Source of the DNA: a virus
Strand: one strand, 5' to 3'
Virus record (IMG/VR): IMGVR_UViG_3300046028_004516
Location: 1 to 30,342 of that record
Length of the DNA stretch: 30,342 nt
Part shown: positions 7,748 to 16,055 of the stretch, piece after piece
Layout: each line of letters starts with the position of its first letter
How positions within the stretch are numbered: position 1 is the stretch's first letter
Position numbers and translations under genes: made by a program
The notes under the pieces: model-generated
Seen by the model: the letters and a program-made list of their open reading frames with translations, nothing else
The model's database searches: none
Told to the model about the DNA's origin: nothing

Positions 7748-8364
7748 TGGGAAGACCACGATCAACATCCACGGCAGGCAAACGAGGAAGCAAGATATTC
7801 ATCGAAGCTGGTGCATTAGAAGGCATCCTCAAAAACATGGAACACATTGATAAGTATATCAAGCGGGTTGCCCTTGCCGACGCTTTGGAAGCTGGTGGCG
7901 AAATCATTCTTCAGGCTGCACGACAGAAAGCAAAAAGAAAGAGCGGTCACCTTGCAAACTCTTTGGGACTAAGAAAGAAAATCGTACTTCAGAAAAACGC
8001 ACAGTACAGCTACGCAGTGATCGGCCCGCTCCGCAGAAGTTACGCAGCAACGATCAAGAGGCTGCACATGAACCGCTCACAGAAAAGACAGCAAACAAGA
8101 TCCGGCACCGAAGCGGTCAACAGTGCTACCCAGTACGCTCACTTTGTCGAGTACGGCACCGCAGCGCATCCGATAGGAAGTGGCGACCTCACCAACGAAA
8201 CTCTACTCGGTCGCAAGGGTGCTGTGCGAAAAGCGCAGGGTGCGAATCATCCAGGCGCAAGGCCACAACCTTTCTTGAGGCCTGCATATGATGAAACAAA
8301 AGATCGCGTTATTAAAGTCATGGGTGACATTCTCGCCGATGGCGTGGAAAGGGGCGCATCATGA
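7747..8364 (+). CDS. HK97 gp10-like neck/tail-completion protein
   Basis: A 205-residue protein with the HK97 gp10 pattern: a helical first half with LADALEAGGEIILQAARQKA, then KSGHLANSLGLR, a beta-rich middle ending in YAHFVEYGTAAHP, and ARPQPFLRPAYDETKDRVIK near the C-terminus. The VEYGT...PQPFLRPA signature is characteristic. The family average is nearer 130-160 residues; the extra length is mostly a basic N-terminal tail (MGRPRSTSTAGKRGSK) and a basic insert around residues 105-125. It starts by a TAATG overlap at 7747 and ends by ATGA at 8361. Confidence 0.87.
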   Translation: MGRPRSTSTAGKRGSKIFIEAGALEGILKNMEHIDKYIKRVALADALEAGGEIILQAARQKAKRKSGHLANSLGLRKKIVLQKNAQYSYAVIGPLRRSYAATIKRLHMNRSQKRQQTRSGTEAVNSATQYAHFVEYGTAAHPIGSGDLTNETLLGRKGAVRKAQGANHPGARPQPFLRPAYDETKDRVIKVMGDILADGVERGAS

Positions 8365-8768
8365 GTGCTAGCAAAGCCCTTCGAGCCCGACTGATCGACG
8401 ATGCTACGATGGCAGGTTATGTGGGCACCCGCATCTATCCGGGCAGAGCACCACAAAAGCCCGTTCTTCCTTATATCGTCTACCACCGCATCAGCACGGT
8501 GCGCTCGGCCACGCTCGACAGCGGCAACACCAAGGTGCCTGAAGTGCGAATGCAGTGCGATGTAATCGCAACAACACAATCGGAAGTCGAAACCATCATG
8601 AATCAAATGCGAATCGTGATGGACAACTTTCGCGGCACCTCTTCCGGGGTGGTCGTTCTCGGTGTTAGCGTGAGTGATGAGCAAGACCAGCCCGAGTTTT
8701 TTGAAGGCTCGGACACCGTGTTTTATCATTCGTCTTTGGATTTTTCCATCATCTATAGGGAGTCTTAG
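8361..8768 (+). CDS. Tail completion protein (DUF3168-like)
   Basis: A 135-residue protein of the DUF3168 type: it opens with an ALRARLIDDATMAGYVGTRI helix, then the conserved RAPQKPVLPYIVYHRIS segment, a VQ-like strand (RMQCDVIATTQSEVETIMNQ) and a C-terminal beta pair (DTVFYHSSLDFSIIYRES). These proteins sit at the tail-side face of the neck and cap the tube. It is coupled to the upstream gene by ATGA and is followed by the tail tube gene. Confidence 0.85.
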   Translation: MSASKALRARLIDDATMAGYVGTRIYPGRAPQKPVLPYIVYHRISTVRSATLDSGNTKVPEVRMQCDVIATTQSEVETIMNQMRIVMDNFRGTSSGVVVLGVSVSDEQDQPEFFEGSDTVFYHSSLDFSIIYRES

Positions 8769-8770
8769 TT

Positions 8771-9178
8771 ATGGCAGCAGTACTGACCCAAGGCACGGCA
8801 ATCTCGATCGGCGGCACCACCCTCACCGGCGTGACCGATATCACACCACCCAGTGCGACCCGTGGCACCGTGGACATCACCAACCTTTTGAGCCCAGACC
8901 ATGCGAAGGAATACGCTGGCGGTCTGATCGATGGTGGCGAAATGTCAGCAACCGCAATCGTGGGCGTTGGCTCCGCAGCACTCGGCACGATCAGCGCTTA
9001 CATCGAAGATTACGGCGAAGCTAAAGCTTGCGTGATAACCCTCGCCGATACCTCGACTATTTCTTTCGATGGCATCGTGACGAAGTTTCAAGTCGATGGC
9101 GTTGCAACGGGCGACAACACGGTGAAAGCAACCGTGGGCGTTAAACCAGTAGGCAAAATAACCTACGCATTAGATTAA
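8771..9178 (+). CDS. Major tail tube protein
   Basis: Likely polymerises into the tail tube. The 135-residue beta-rich protein has ISIGGTTLTGVTDITPPSAT at the start, TRGTVDITNLLSPDHAKEYAGG, a GGEMSATAIVG turn and a C-terminal ISFDGIVTKFQVDGVATGDN...TVGVKPVGKI stretch. This is a familiar arrangement in short siphovirus tube proteins. AGGGAG lies upstream of ATG 8771. It precedes the chaperone pair and tape measure, the canonical position. Confidence 0.87.
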   Translation: MAAVLTQGTAISIGGTTLTGVTDITPPSATRGTVDITNLLSPDHAKEYAGGLIDGGEMSATAIVGVGSAALGTISAYIEDYGEAKACVITLADTSTISFDGIVTKFQVDGVATGDNTVKATVGVKPVGKITYALD

Positions 9179-9191
9179 GGAGTTTCTCATT
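9179..9191 (+). promoter_or_regulatory. Shine-Dalgarno and proposed AUU initiation codon of the tail chaperone
   Basis: GGAG at 9179-9182 is followed after 6 nt by ATT at 9189-9191. The arrangement AAGGAG-TTTCTCAT closely matches the csrA start in this window (AAGGAGGTTTCTCATG before 25940). No ATG, GTG or TTG exists in this frame between the preceding gene's stop and GTG 9270. Confidence 0.6.
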
Positions 9192-9536
9192 TTAGATAAG
9201 CAAAAGTTATTAAGTGCAGGCAGTGCATACAAGCTCGGGGAGATCGAGATCCCCGAGCTCGGTGGCAAAGTGTTCCTCCGAGTGATTAGCTCCCGTGAGC
9301 GTGATCAACTTGAAAGCGAAATCAGTGCGGGCTCAAAGTCAGGTAACCTGACGAACATTCGAGCCAAGCTGGTGGTGAGGTCTATCGCTGATGATCAAGG
9401 CAAGCGAATCTTTACCGATGCCGAGGTCGAAGCTGTGGGCGAGATGCCTGCGCCTCTTGTTGGCATCCTCTTCGATGCGTGTGCCCGTCATAACGGCATG
9501 AGTGGCGGTGCAGTCGAGGAAGCAAGAAAAAACTAA
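9189..9536 (+). CDS. Tail assembly chaperone (lambda gpG-like), proposed AUU start
   Basis: Probable chaperone that coats the tape measure during tail assembly. GTG 9270 gives 88 residues but cuts the family's opening strand region; the in-frame sequence upstream encodes ILDKQKLLSAGSAYKLGEIE and then IPELGGKVFLRVISSRERDQ, the usual chaperone N-terminus. The likely start is ATT 9189, 6 nt after GGAG, giving 115 residues. The 0-frame ends at TAA 9534-9536, immediately after the slippery heptamer AAAAAAC. It lies between tail tube and tape measure genes. Gene identity rests on position, fold pattern and frameshift; the start is inferred. Confidence 0.85.
   Translation: MLDKQKLLSAGSAYKLGEIEIPELGGKVFLRVISSRERDQLESEISAGSKSGNLTNIRAKLVVRSIADDQGKRIFTDAEVEAVGEMPAPLVGILFDACARHNGMSGGAVEEARKN
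9527..9533 (+). promoter_or_regulatory. Programmed -1 ribosomal frameshift site
   Basis: The heptamer A AAA AAC is in the correct phase (0-frame ...AGA AAA AAC TAA) and directly abuts the stop. A slip of -1 continues with CTA ATC GAG and stays open to 9856. A Shine-Dalgarno-like GAGGA at 9516-9520 lies 6 nt upstream, as in dnaX-type stimulation. A weak 6-bp stem (9551-9556 with 9565-9570) follows, rather far away. Confidence 0.88.
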
Positions 9537-9856
9537 TCGAGCGTCCGGGGAGGCGGTTTCTATTCCGTCTTGCTGGGCACTTGAAGAAGACCGTCGGTGA
9601 ACTCCTAGATGGCATGGACGCCCAGGAGTTGACCGAGTGGATGGCTTTCTCAACGATCGAGCCACTTGACGCAGACCGTGCCGACATTCATGCAGCGCAG
9701 GTGTGCAGCACAACAGCGAATGTGTGGCGGGGTGCAGAGTCGAAGGTGCTCGAGGTAAAGGATTTTATCCCGGACTGGTACGGTGAAAACAAGAAGGTTG
9801 ACAACTTCGCAGGGCTCAAGGCGTGGGCGACAGCGATGGGCACTAAGAAAACCTAG
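9533..9856 (+). CDS. Frameshift extension of the tail assembly chaperone (gpT-like part)
   Basis: The -1 frame is open from the heptamer to TAG 9854-9856 and encodes 107 residues, beginning LIERPGRRFLFRLAGHLKKT followed by VGELLDGMDAQELTEWMAF. That GELL/ELTEW pattern is the usual second domain of siphovirus chaperones (lambda gpGT style). A fusion of 115 + 107 residues (222) is predicted. An internal TTG at 9581 has no Shine-Dalgarno and would remove the RPGRRFLFRLAGH part, so independent translation is unlikely. It ends just before the tape measure start. Confidence 0.87.
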   Translation, partial: LIERPGRRFLFRLAGHLKKTVGELLDGMDAQELTEWMAFSTIEPLDADRADIHAAQVCSTTANVWRGAESKVLEVKDFIPDWYGENKKVDNFAGLKAWATAMGTKKT

Positions 9857-9862
9857 GAGTCG

Positions 9863-12571
9863 ATGATGGCAAAAACTATCGGATCATTGAATGTTTCGAT
9901 GGGCCTGTCGATCACCGACTTCATCACCAATCTCGACAAAGTCAAAGAGGACATGGGAAGTCTTGAGGCAGTGACCTCAGAGGCCTCCAAGCATTTCGAT
10001 GATGATGTCGCCGGGGTCATGGGCGACGCCTTGCACAAGTTCGCCAAGACTTCAAAGCTCGGAGCAGATGATGCTCTCGCCTTTGCGGTCTCGCTCAAGA
10101 AGCTCGGCCTCGATGCGGACACGATTACCAGCACCCTGGACAAGTTCGGTAAAGGTATAGGTAAGTTTGCCAAGAACGCAGGCGAAGCGAGCAAGGCTTT
10201 CGCTGGCATCCTCGGAAAGATCGGCGAGTCGGATAAGGTCTTACTCAAAGATATACAAGCGCTGGAAAGCATGGGCGTGAAAGCGTTCGATGCGATGGCC
10301 AAGGAACTTTCCAAGGTTGAAGGTAAAGCAGTAACAACCGCAGAAGTCATGAAGCGGATCGCCTCGGGTGCGATCTCAGGCAAGGATGCTTTGAAACTTC
10401 TCACGCAAGGCGGGCAAGCTCCAGTGGGTGGTGGCGATGCCGCCAAGGAATCGCAAGCGAAGAGCAAGCTCGCATCGTTCCTCACCCATGTCGAAACCAA
10501 AATCAAGTCCGCTGCCTCATCTATTTTTAAAAGCGTAACCAACCTCATCATGAACCCGGTCACCGCGATCGGGGGCGCTCTCGCCTCTTATGGTGTGTAC
10601 AAAATCTACGACCGAGCGGTGATGGCTTTTGCCAACACCGAAGAGATCCTGACCCGAATCAAAGGGCTCGCTGGCGAAGCCAATGCCGAGCGTCTTGGTG
10701 GCGTGATGGGCGAGATCGCTGATCAGGGGCGCATCGCTCAAGATGCAGTCGGCAAGCTAGCTACCGGGTTCCTCGGCCTCGGGGTCTCGGGTAAAGATGC
10801 TGCCACGATGATTGAAAGCTTCGGGCGCACTAGTTTGGTTGCTGGTTCGGGTGCCACGGATGTCTTTAACAAATTAGGGGAAGTCGCTCAGAACATGACC
10901 CGCACGGGTCAAGCTTCCAAGGATGATTTCGCAGCGCTCGCAGCGATGGGCCTGCCTGTTTACCAAGCTTTGGCTGATCGATTAAATCTGGTAAACAACA
11001 CAGCGATCAGCGCTAATGATGCCATGCGTTTGCTTGCTGAAAACAAAGTCGGAACTGGGAGCGCACTCAACGCACTTGCTGGGATGAGTAACAATGCAGA
11101 TGTGATCAAGCAGGCAGAAGAACAGGCTGGAACACTTAAAGGAATTTATGCTCGACTTTCAGGAGAGGTGCAAGGGTTCTTTACTGAGTTCGGTGCCGAC
11201 ATTGTAGACGCTTTGGATCTCAAAGGTTTTTCAAAAAGCCTCATTGGGTTTATGCAAAGTCTCAGAGCGAACTTTGATTCACTAACCCCAGCGATCAAAA
11301 ATATCGGTATGGTGCTCGCCGTGGTTCGAGATGTGTTATTCGATGCGTTCAAGGGTTTGGTGAGTTTCTTCACCACGATGGGCGGGGCCGATGTGGCGGT
11401 GGGGAGTATCGACAACATTAGGGCTGTGGTTGTTTCCTTTGCACAGGGCGTAATGGTAGCAATGCAGTCGGTGATGAGTGGGGCAATCACAGTCATCAAT
11501 GAGATCGTAGCTGCCGTGGGCGGGCTCAAGAAGTTTGCAGCCATCTTTGCAGGTGTGGTAGCAGGCGCCAAGGTTGGAACGCTCGCTGGTTCGTTTGGTG
11601 GCGTTACTGCTCTTCCCGCTGCGATCATTGGTGGTGTTGCGGGTGGCCTTTACGCTAATAGCAAGGTAAGTGGTGGTGGCCCTCAGATCGATGCAGAAGC
11701 GATCAAAACAAAAATGAATGCCTCCTTTGATGAAATAACGAGACGCATCGGGGGAAGCGGTGGCGAAGCCGGTAATCAGTTCTTAATGGAACTAGAGAAC
11801 ACGATCGTTGAAAGGTCGAAGGGCTTCGCAGATAAGGCCAACCCGTTCCGAAGGTTTTCACTCGCTGGCGTTGACACGCAGATCGACTCATTCTTCTCAT
11901 CGCTAACCGCCGCTAATGTAGGGCACACCACTTTCTTGAACACCTTGCAAGGTGGCGTAGGCTCGACAATCGCTATCCTTCGGCGCGAAATGGAACTTGG
12001 AAACCTTACTGCCGAAGAGTTTGCAGCCCAAATGACAAAGCTTTCCGAAGGTGCGATGGCATCGCTGGACGCCAAGCTTAAAGCTGGCATCATCACGAAC
12101 ACGGAATACTCAAACGCTATTGCGCTAATCTTCGAGAAGATCGACGCCCTCGATGTCTCAGGCCTTAACGCATTCATGGGTGGTGATCAAATGCCTGCAT
12201 GGATCAGGGAGCTTTCCAACATTGAAAGCCCGCTCGAAACCTACCGCAGAAAAATGGAAGAGTTACAGATGACCCTTGCGGATCGGCCTGATCTTTTTGC
12301 AGCGGGTGCAGCGCAACTTGCTGACGAACTAGAACGCAGCGTGGGAGCGATGGAAGAATTGAAAAACCCTGCCGCACTCATCAAGGGCACGGCAGGCGCA
12401 TTCTCGCAAGTGCTCAAGATCCAAAACGCAAAGGGAGGCGAGAGCGCAGCGGATCGATTGTTAAGGCTACAACAACGGGCAGAAGAAAAAGACACCGCAA
12501 GAAATAACTACTTGGCAGCGATCGCAGCAGCGACAGCAAACAACAATGCAATGAACATCGTTCAAGTGTAA
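9863..12571 (+). CDS. Tail tape measure protein
   Basis: Sets tail length and is ejected with DNA. It has 902 residues, the longest ORF, placed directly after the chaperone pair. The N-terminal 200 residues are helical and Lys/Asp-rich. The tape-measure domain lies around 225-420, with the typical MGEIADQGRIAQDAVGKLA, SFGRTSLVAGSGATDVFNKL and DDFAALAAMGLPVYQALAD. Hydrophobic Gly/Ala-rich segments follow (about 485-500, 540-550 and 558-597), likely membrane-active during ejection. The C-terminal 250 residues are predicted helix with many charged residues. The start is ATG 9863 (or 9866) after AGGAG. By the usual 1.5 angstrom per residue rule this predicts a tail of roughly 130-135 nm. Confidence 0.92.
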   Translation: MMAKTIGSLNVSMGLSITDFITNLDKVKEDMGSLEAVTSEASKHFDDDVAGVMGDALHKFAKTSKLGADDALAFAVSLKKLGLDADTITSTLDKFGKGIGKFAKNAGEASKAFAGILGKIGESDKVLLKDIQALESMGVKAFDAMAKELSKVEGKAVTTAEVMKRIASGAISGKDALKLLTQGGQAPVGGGDAAKESQAKSKLASFLTHVETKIKSAASSIFKSVTNLIMNPVTAIGGALASYGVYKIYDRAVMAFANTEEILTRIKGLAGEANAERLGGVMGEIADQGRIAQDAVGKLATGFLGLGVSGKDAATMIESFGRTSLVAGSGATDVFNKLGEVAQNMTRTGQASKDDFAALAAMGLPVYQALADRLNLVNNTAISANDAMRLLAENKVGTGSALNALAGMSNNADVIKQAEEQAGTLKGIYARLSGEVQGFFTEFGADIVDALDLKGFSKSLIGFMQSLRANFDSLTPAIKNIGMVLAVVRDVLFDAFKGLVSFFTTMGGADVAVGSIDNIRAVVVSFAQGVMVAMQSVMSGAITVINEIVAAVGGLKKFAAIFAGVVAGAKVGTLAGSFGGVTALPAAIIGGVAGGLYANSKVSGGGPQIDAEAIKTKMNASFDEITRRIGGSGGEAGNQFLMELENTIVERSKGFADKANPFRRFSLAGVDTQIDSFFSSLTAANVGHTTFLNTLQGGVGSTIAILRREMELGNLTAEEFAAQMTKLSEGAMASLDAKLKAGIITNTEYSNAIALIFEKIDALDVSGLNAFMGGDQMPAWIRELSNIESPLETYRRKMEELQMTLADRPDLFAAGAAQLADELERSVGAMEELKNPAALIKGTAGAFSQVLKIQNAKGGESAADRLLRLQQRAEEKDTARNNYLAAIAAATANNNAMNIVQV

Positions 12572-12581
12572 AGGAGACACT

Positions 12582-13532
12582 ATGGCAGTCGTGAACACCT
12601 ACGAAACTTTTGAAGGCCGAACCGGCAGTGATGACAGCAAACGCCAGGTCTCGCTGGTGCGCTCGTTCATTGTGCAGACGAACGATGTGGCCGACGATGT
12701 GCCCAACCTCTTCGGTGAGAACCTGCCCGCCATGTTCTCAGTGCATCCAAAATATGATAAAGCCTTCTGTGTCGGTAGGACTGCCTCGCAGATGGATGAC
12801 CCGCATTTCTGGAAAATCACTTGCAGTTACAATTCCAATATCGACACCGTGGCACCGAGCTCCACGCCGAGCGCAGCGCAGACGCCCGAGGTAGCGAGCC
12901 AGAACAAGGGAGCGAGCCCTGAAGAGAAGGCCAGCGAGGCGAACGAGAACCCGCTGACGAGGCCTACGGACATTGATTTTAGTACGGTCGATAAGGAATG
13001 GGTTCTCGACAAAGATTTTAGCACCCCCCGCAAGCCGATGGTGAATGGCAACGGCGAACGCTTTGACCCTCCGGTGATGTCTCACAAGCCGTTACTCACT
13101 ATGAAGCTAGAATTTAACAGTGCCACCTTCGTCGCTCTCACATGGATGGCACGGGTCAAGTGCGTCAATGCGGATGCGTTCTCGGGGTTCCCTGCCCGCA
13201 GTATGCTCCTCGATAAAGTCACCGCAAAGAGGGTCTATGAGAACGGCGTCAAGTACTGGCGCATCTCGCTTGAATACCTGCTAGATAAAGAAAGCTGGGA
13301 TGCGTTAGTCTTGAATCATAGCTACACCGAATGGAACGGCACCAAGCTGATCACGGCTCGAGATGTTGCGGGTAATGTTCTCCCGAATGGGGTAGTCATC
13401 ATAGGCACCACCGGCATCCCATTTGATCACGGGGTCTTCCCTACTGAGGCGAACGAAGGCTTCCTTCGCTTCCGTATTTACGACGACATTGATTACTCCT
13501 ATCTGACCCCCATCTACAGGAAAATACTTTAA
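12582..13532 (+). CDS. Probable tail protein of unknown function
   Basis: A 316-residue protein directly after the tape measure, with AAGGAGA before ATG 12582. I do not recognise a family. Visible parts are a beta-rich N-terminal region (residues 1-88, ending WKITCSYNSNID), a low-complexity Ser/Pro/Glu/Asn linker (about 92-125, SSTPSAAQTPEVASQNKGAS), and a beta-rich C-terminal domain with WVLDKDFSTPRKPMVNGNGE and LEYLLDKESWDALVLNHSYT. Position suggests a distal tail or baseplate component. The last base overlaps the next start (TAATG at 13530-13534). Confidence 0.7.
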   Translation: MAVVNTYETFEGRTGSDDSKRQVSLVRSFIVQTNDVADDVPNLFGENLPAMFSVHPKYDKAFCVGRTASQMDDPHFWKITCSYNSNIDTVAPSSTPSAAQTPEVASQNKGASPEEKASEANENPLTRPTDIDFSTVDKEWVLDKDFSTPRKPMVNGNGERFDPPVMSHKPLLTMKLEFNSATFVALTWMARVKCVNADAFSGFPARSMLLDKVTAKRVYENGVKYWRISLEYLLDKESWDALVLNHSYTEWNGTKLITARDVAGNVLPNGVVIIGTTGIPFDHGVFPTEANEGFLRFRIYDDIDYSYLTPIYRKIL

Positions 13533-14632
13533 TGAGCAGCGCCTATGGCTTCACTGAAGACTCAGCAAGACGCATCGCCCGCGTCGTGAAAGCGGTCGAG
13601 GGCGACACGACCGAACCCACACGCATCGGGCCCATGCTGGGTGGTTCCACGATGAGCGTGGTGAAGGTGACGGCGCTGGGCTCGCCACTCAATACCGGTC
13701 AGAGGGTGGACTACCACGCCAGCGCCAACACCATGAATGACATAAACGAGGTTAAGATCAAAGAGTTAAACGGGGCAGCGCTCACAGTTGGTAGTCACTA
13801 CATGGGGCAATTCTCGGGCTACACCTCGGCAGGCTTGCCGGTGTTTGTGGTGAAGACGAACGCAGGTGGTGCAGGCTCCACTTTCGAAGTGGTCACGGGG
13901 GTTGTTTGTCATACCGATGGGTCTGGCATAGGAGTGACCACTGCGAGCTTAACCACCTCCGACTATGATGGCGCAGTGTTCAAGAACTTTTTAGGTTTGG
14001 TGGATGTGGTGCCTAAAAGCTTTGTAGGGAATGCTTCTAGAATTGTGATGGTGAATGAAGCAGCAAACGCTTTAGAGTTTGGTCCGAACTTTTCAGGCGC
14101 ACCAACGGCAGCAGACTTTCTAGGGTTGACAGATACACCGAACACTTATTCAGGTGCTAGTTATAAATCAGTCATTTGTAATCTAGGTAATAGCGGAAAT
14201 GCTAACGCTTTAGATTTTGCAACTCCTAATGTGACCACCACCAATAGTCTTGTGGGTGGAGGTAATCCGAATAACTCTAGTGTGTTTACCACCCTGCAAT
14301 TAGTGAACGACACTACAACGCCTGGTAATGACAAATATTACGCAACGACTAACTCAGGGGTCAAGGGGTGGCGATCCCTTACCCTAAAAGGCGCAACCGA
14401 TTTCCCTTCATCTTACACCAGTGCAGGGGGGAAGTTATTAAAGGTTAATGCAGGTGCCACAGCGGTTGAGTTTGCAACACCACTTGCAGCGGTGACGGAT
14501 GTGGCAGCGCATACCATTTCTAATGTGGATTTAGCAACCGCAGCATCGACAACACAAACGGCTATTGATGATTTAAGAACGCAATTGAATTTATTGCTAG
14601 CTCGCATTAGATCCCATGGGCTAATCTCATGA
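13532..14632 (+). CDS. Tail fibre/tip protein with FLGLTDTP-type repeats
   Basis: A 366-residue protein of likely structural role. Residues 1-150 form a beta-rich domain typical of phage tail proteins that begin with an AYGFTEDSARRIARVVKAVE segment. A fibre-like middle follows, with FLGLTDTPNTYSGASYKSV and two copies of an A(x)AVEF/NALEFG-type strand (ANALEFGPNF and ATAVEFATPL). A C-terminal coiled-coil-like segment (AAHTISNVDLATAASTTQTA then IDDLRTQLNLLLARIRSHGL) may trimerise the fibre. The FLGLTDTP motif is common in fibre proteins of many phages. The stop overlaps the next start as ATGA. Confidence 0.72.
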   Translation: MSSAYGFTEDSARRIARVVKAVEGDTTEPTRIGPMLGGSTMSVVKVTALGSPLNTGQRVDYHASANTMNDINEVKIKELNGAALTVGSHYMGQFSGYTSAGLPVFVVKTNAGGAGSTFEVVTGVVCHTDGSGIGVTTASLTTSDYDGAVFKNFLGLVDVVPKSFVGNASRIVMVNEAANALEFGPNFSGAPTAADFLGLTDTPNTYSGASYKSVICNLGNSGNANALDFATPNVTTTNSLVGGGNPNNSSVFTTLQLVNDTTTPGNDKYYATTNSGVKGWRSLTLKGATDFPSSYTSAGGKLLKVNAGATAVEFATPLAAVTDVAAHTISNVDLATAASTTQTAIDDLRTQLNLLLARIRSHGLIS

Positions 14633-16044
14633 TTGTTAATAGTACACCCATTTATGGTTATGACTTTACAAACTATAACTCTGGTACTGGAATTTGGCAA
14701 TCTGGTTTAATACCTGCTCCTCTACCCAATGGAAATGTTCGATGCGGAACTTTAACGACCACTGGTGGTATATTACCTGGGGGATATAGTCCTACCGCTT
14801 TATACTTTTTGTTTTTTGTTTCTGGTGTTGGTGGTGGTTTCGGTCTTGCAAATTCTTATGCTAATGCCTTGGCAAAAATTCCAGTGATATTTACTACTGG
14901 AGGCACTGGAACCATAGTTTTTAGGGAATCAGGTGGCTATTACAACTTACAAGCAAAGGTTCCTGAGTGCTGCGATGAGCCATATTTTAATCAACAATTC
15001 CCTAGCTTTGACTATCCCGATAACGAAAACTTTTTTCCTGACAAGGTGCCATCATCAGTAACAATAACTCCATCTTTAGTTAGAAGTTCTGGCGCACTTT
15101 ATAGTTCCAACGCAGGATTTAGAGGTTGGAGAGAATCAGAAGTGATTGCAGCTATTGCTTTAATGAATGCTCCAGTTACCTTATATTTGACAACCGCAGA
15201 TAATTATGACAATAGCAAAAGCCCTTCCTGTCAGTTTAATCAGGTAATTACAACTGCAGATTTCTATGTTACCTACAACTTTGTTATCTCCAATACAGTG
15301 TTTGGATTAACTATATCTGTTTGGTTGAGGAGTAGGAATATTTACTTTTACATCCAGTTTGGGGGAACAATTCCTAGTGTTTCATTCACACTTGTATTTA
15401 CATCTTACTTTGATGAAAGCTTGCAACTTGTTGATTCTGTATCAAATCCAGTAATTAGTTTTGGCGCACCATTAACCAGCATGGTGTTACCATCTACACT
15501 GACATTAACGAAAAAGCCAGCAACCTACCTGCATACCTTGCCTGATGTGATTGCCTCCAATGCACCCTATCCAACTAGAGGCTGGACTACCAACGATTAC
15601 ACATCTGAACTTCCAAACTCAATCACATTAACTAAAGTTGCAGGGTACAACAATTATGAAGGCGAGTTTACCACTGCTGTGAATGTTAAGAACTATGTCA
15701 GACTTAAGTTAGTTGGCTCAGGTGCGAGAGGGTGGAAATATGCAGACTATGAAATGTTTTCATCATATCTAGGAAGCTCTAGCAAATACTTGCCATCAAC
15801 AGACTTTAACTTTAGTGGATACACAACACCAGTAGACTGGGCACCGCATAACGAACCAACAGAAGTTATAAGGCATCCAGATTTTTACGGCTACACCAAC
15901 CTTTATTTGCAAGAGGTTTCTCTTTTTCGCATGGAAGGCATACCACTTCTAACCTCAAGCGGTTATGTGGTCAGCAAGTGCAAAGGCTTTGCCAACTACT
16001 ATTTAGAAAACCCTGGTTATTCACCCACCCCACCACCAAGCTAA
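14629..16044 (+). CDS. Unrecognised tail/receptor-binding candidate with a duplicated C-terminal domain
   Basis: A 471-residue protein with no family I can name. It is rich in Tyr, Phe, Ser, Thr, Gly and Asn, as in beta-structured adhesins, and its coding sequence is visibly more AT-rich than the flanking morphogenesis genes. It has an NYNSGTGIWQSGLIPAPLPN opening and a Cys pair (PECCDEPYFNQQ). The C-terminal stretch from about residue 330 shares a pattern with the next protein: GARGWKYADYEMFSSYLG...FRMEG...KGFANYYLENPG. It follows a fibre gene and precedes other fibre genes, so receptor contact is the likeliest role. Coupled by ATGA at 14629. Confidence 0.65.
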   Translation: MIVNSTPIYGYDFTNYNSGTGIWQSGLIPAPLPNGNVRCGTLTTTGGILPGGYSPTALYFLFFVSGVGGGFGLANSYANALAKIPVIFTTGGTGTIVFRESGGYYNLQAKVPECCDEPYFNQQFPSFDYPDNENFFPDKVPSSVTITPSLVRSSGALYSSNAGFRGWRESEVIAAIALMNAPVTLYLTTADNYDNSKSPSCQFNQVITTADFYVTYNFVISNTVFGLTISVWLRSRNIYFYIQFGGTIPSVSFTLVFTSYFDESLQLVDSVSNPVISFGAPLTSMVLPSTLTLTKKPATYLHTLPDVIASNAPYPTRGWTTNDYTSELPNSITLTKVAGYNNYEGEFTTAVNVKNYVRLKLVGSGARGWKYADYEMFSSYLGSSSKYLPSTDFNFSGYTTPVDWAPHNEPTEVIRHPDFYGYTNLYLQEVSLFRMEGIPLLTSSGYVVSKCKGFANYYLENPGYSPTPPPS

Positions 16045-16055
16045 AGGATCCAACC

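Noticed and set aside
9270-9272. GTG 9270 as tail chaperone start
   Set aside because: Removes the family N-terminal strand region and has no Shine-Dalgarno.
9581-9583. TTG 9581 as independent start of the second chaperone frame
   Set aside because: No Shine-Dalgarno; the frame is open upstream and joined by the slippery heptamer.
9853-10563. 236-residue minus-strand ORF
   Set aside because: Shadow of the tape measure gene; no RBS, no recognisable domain and codon-phase mirror of the sense gene.
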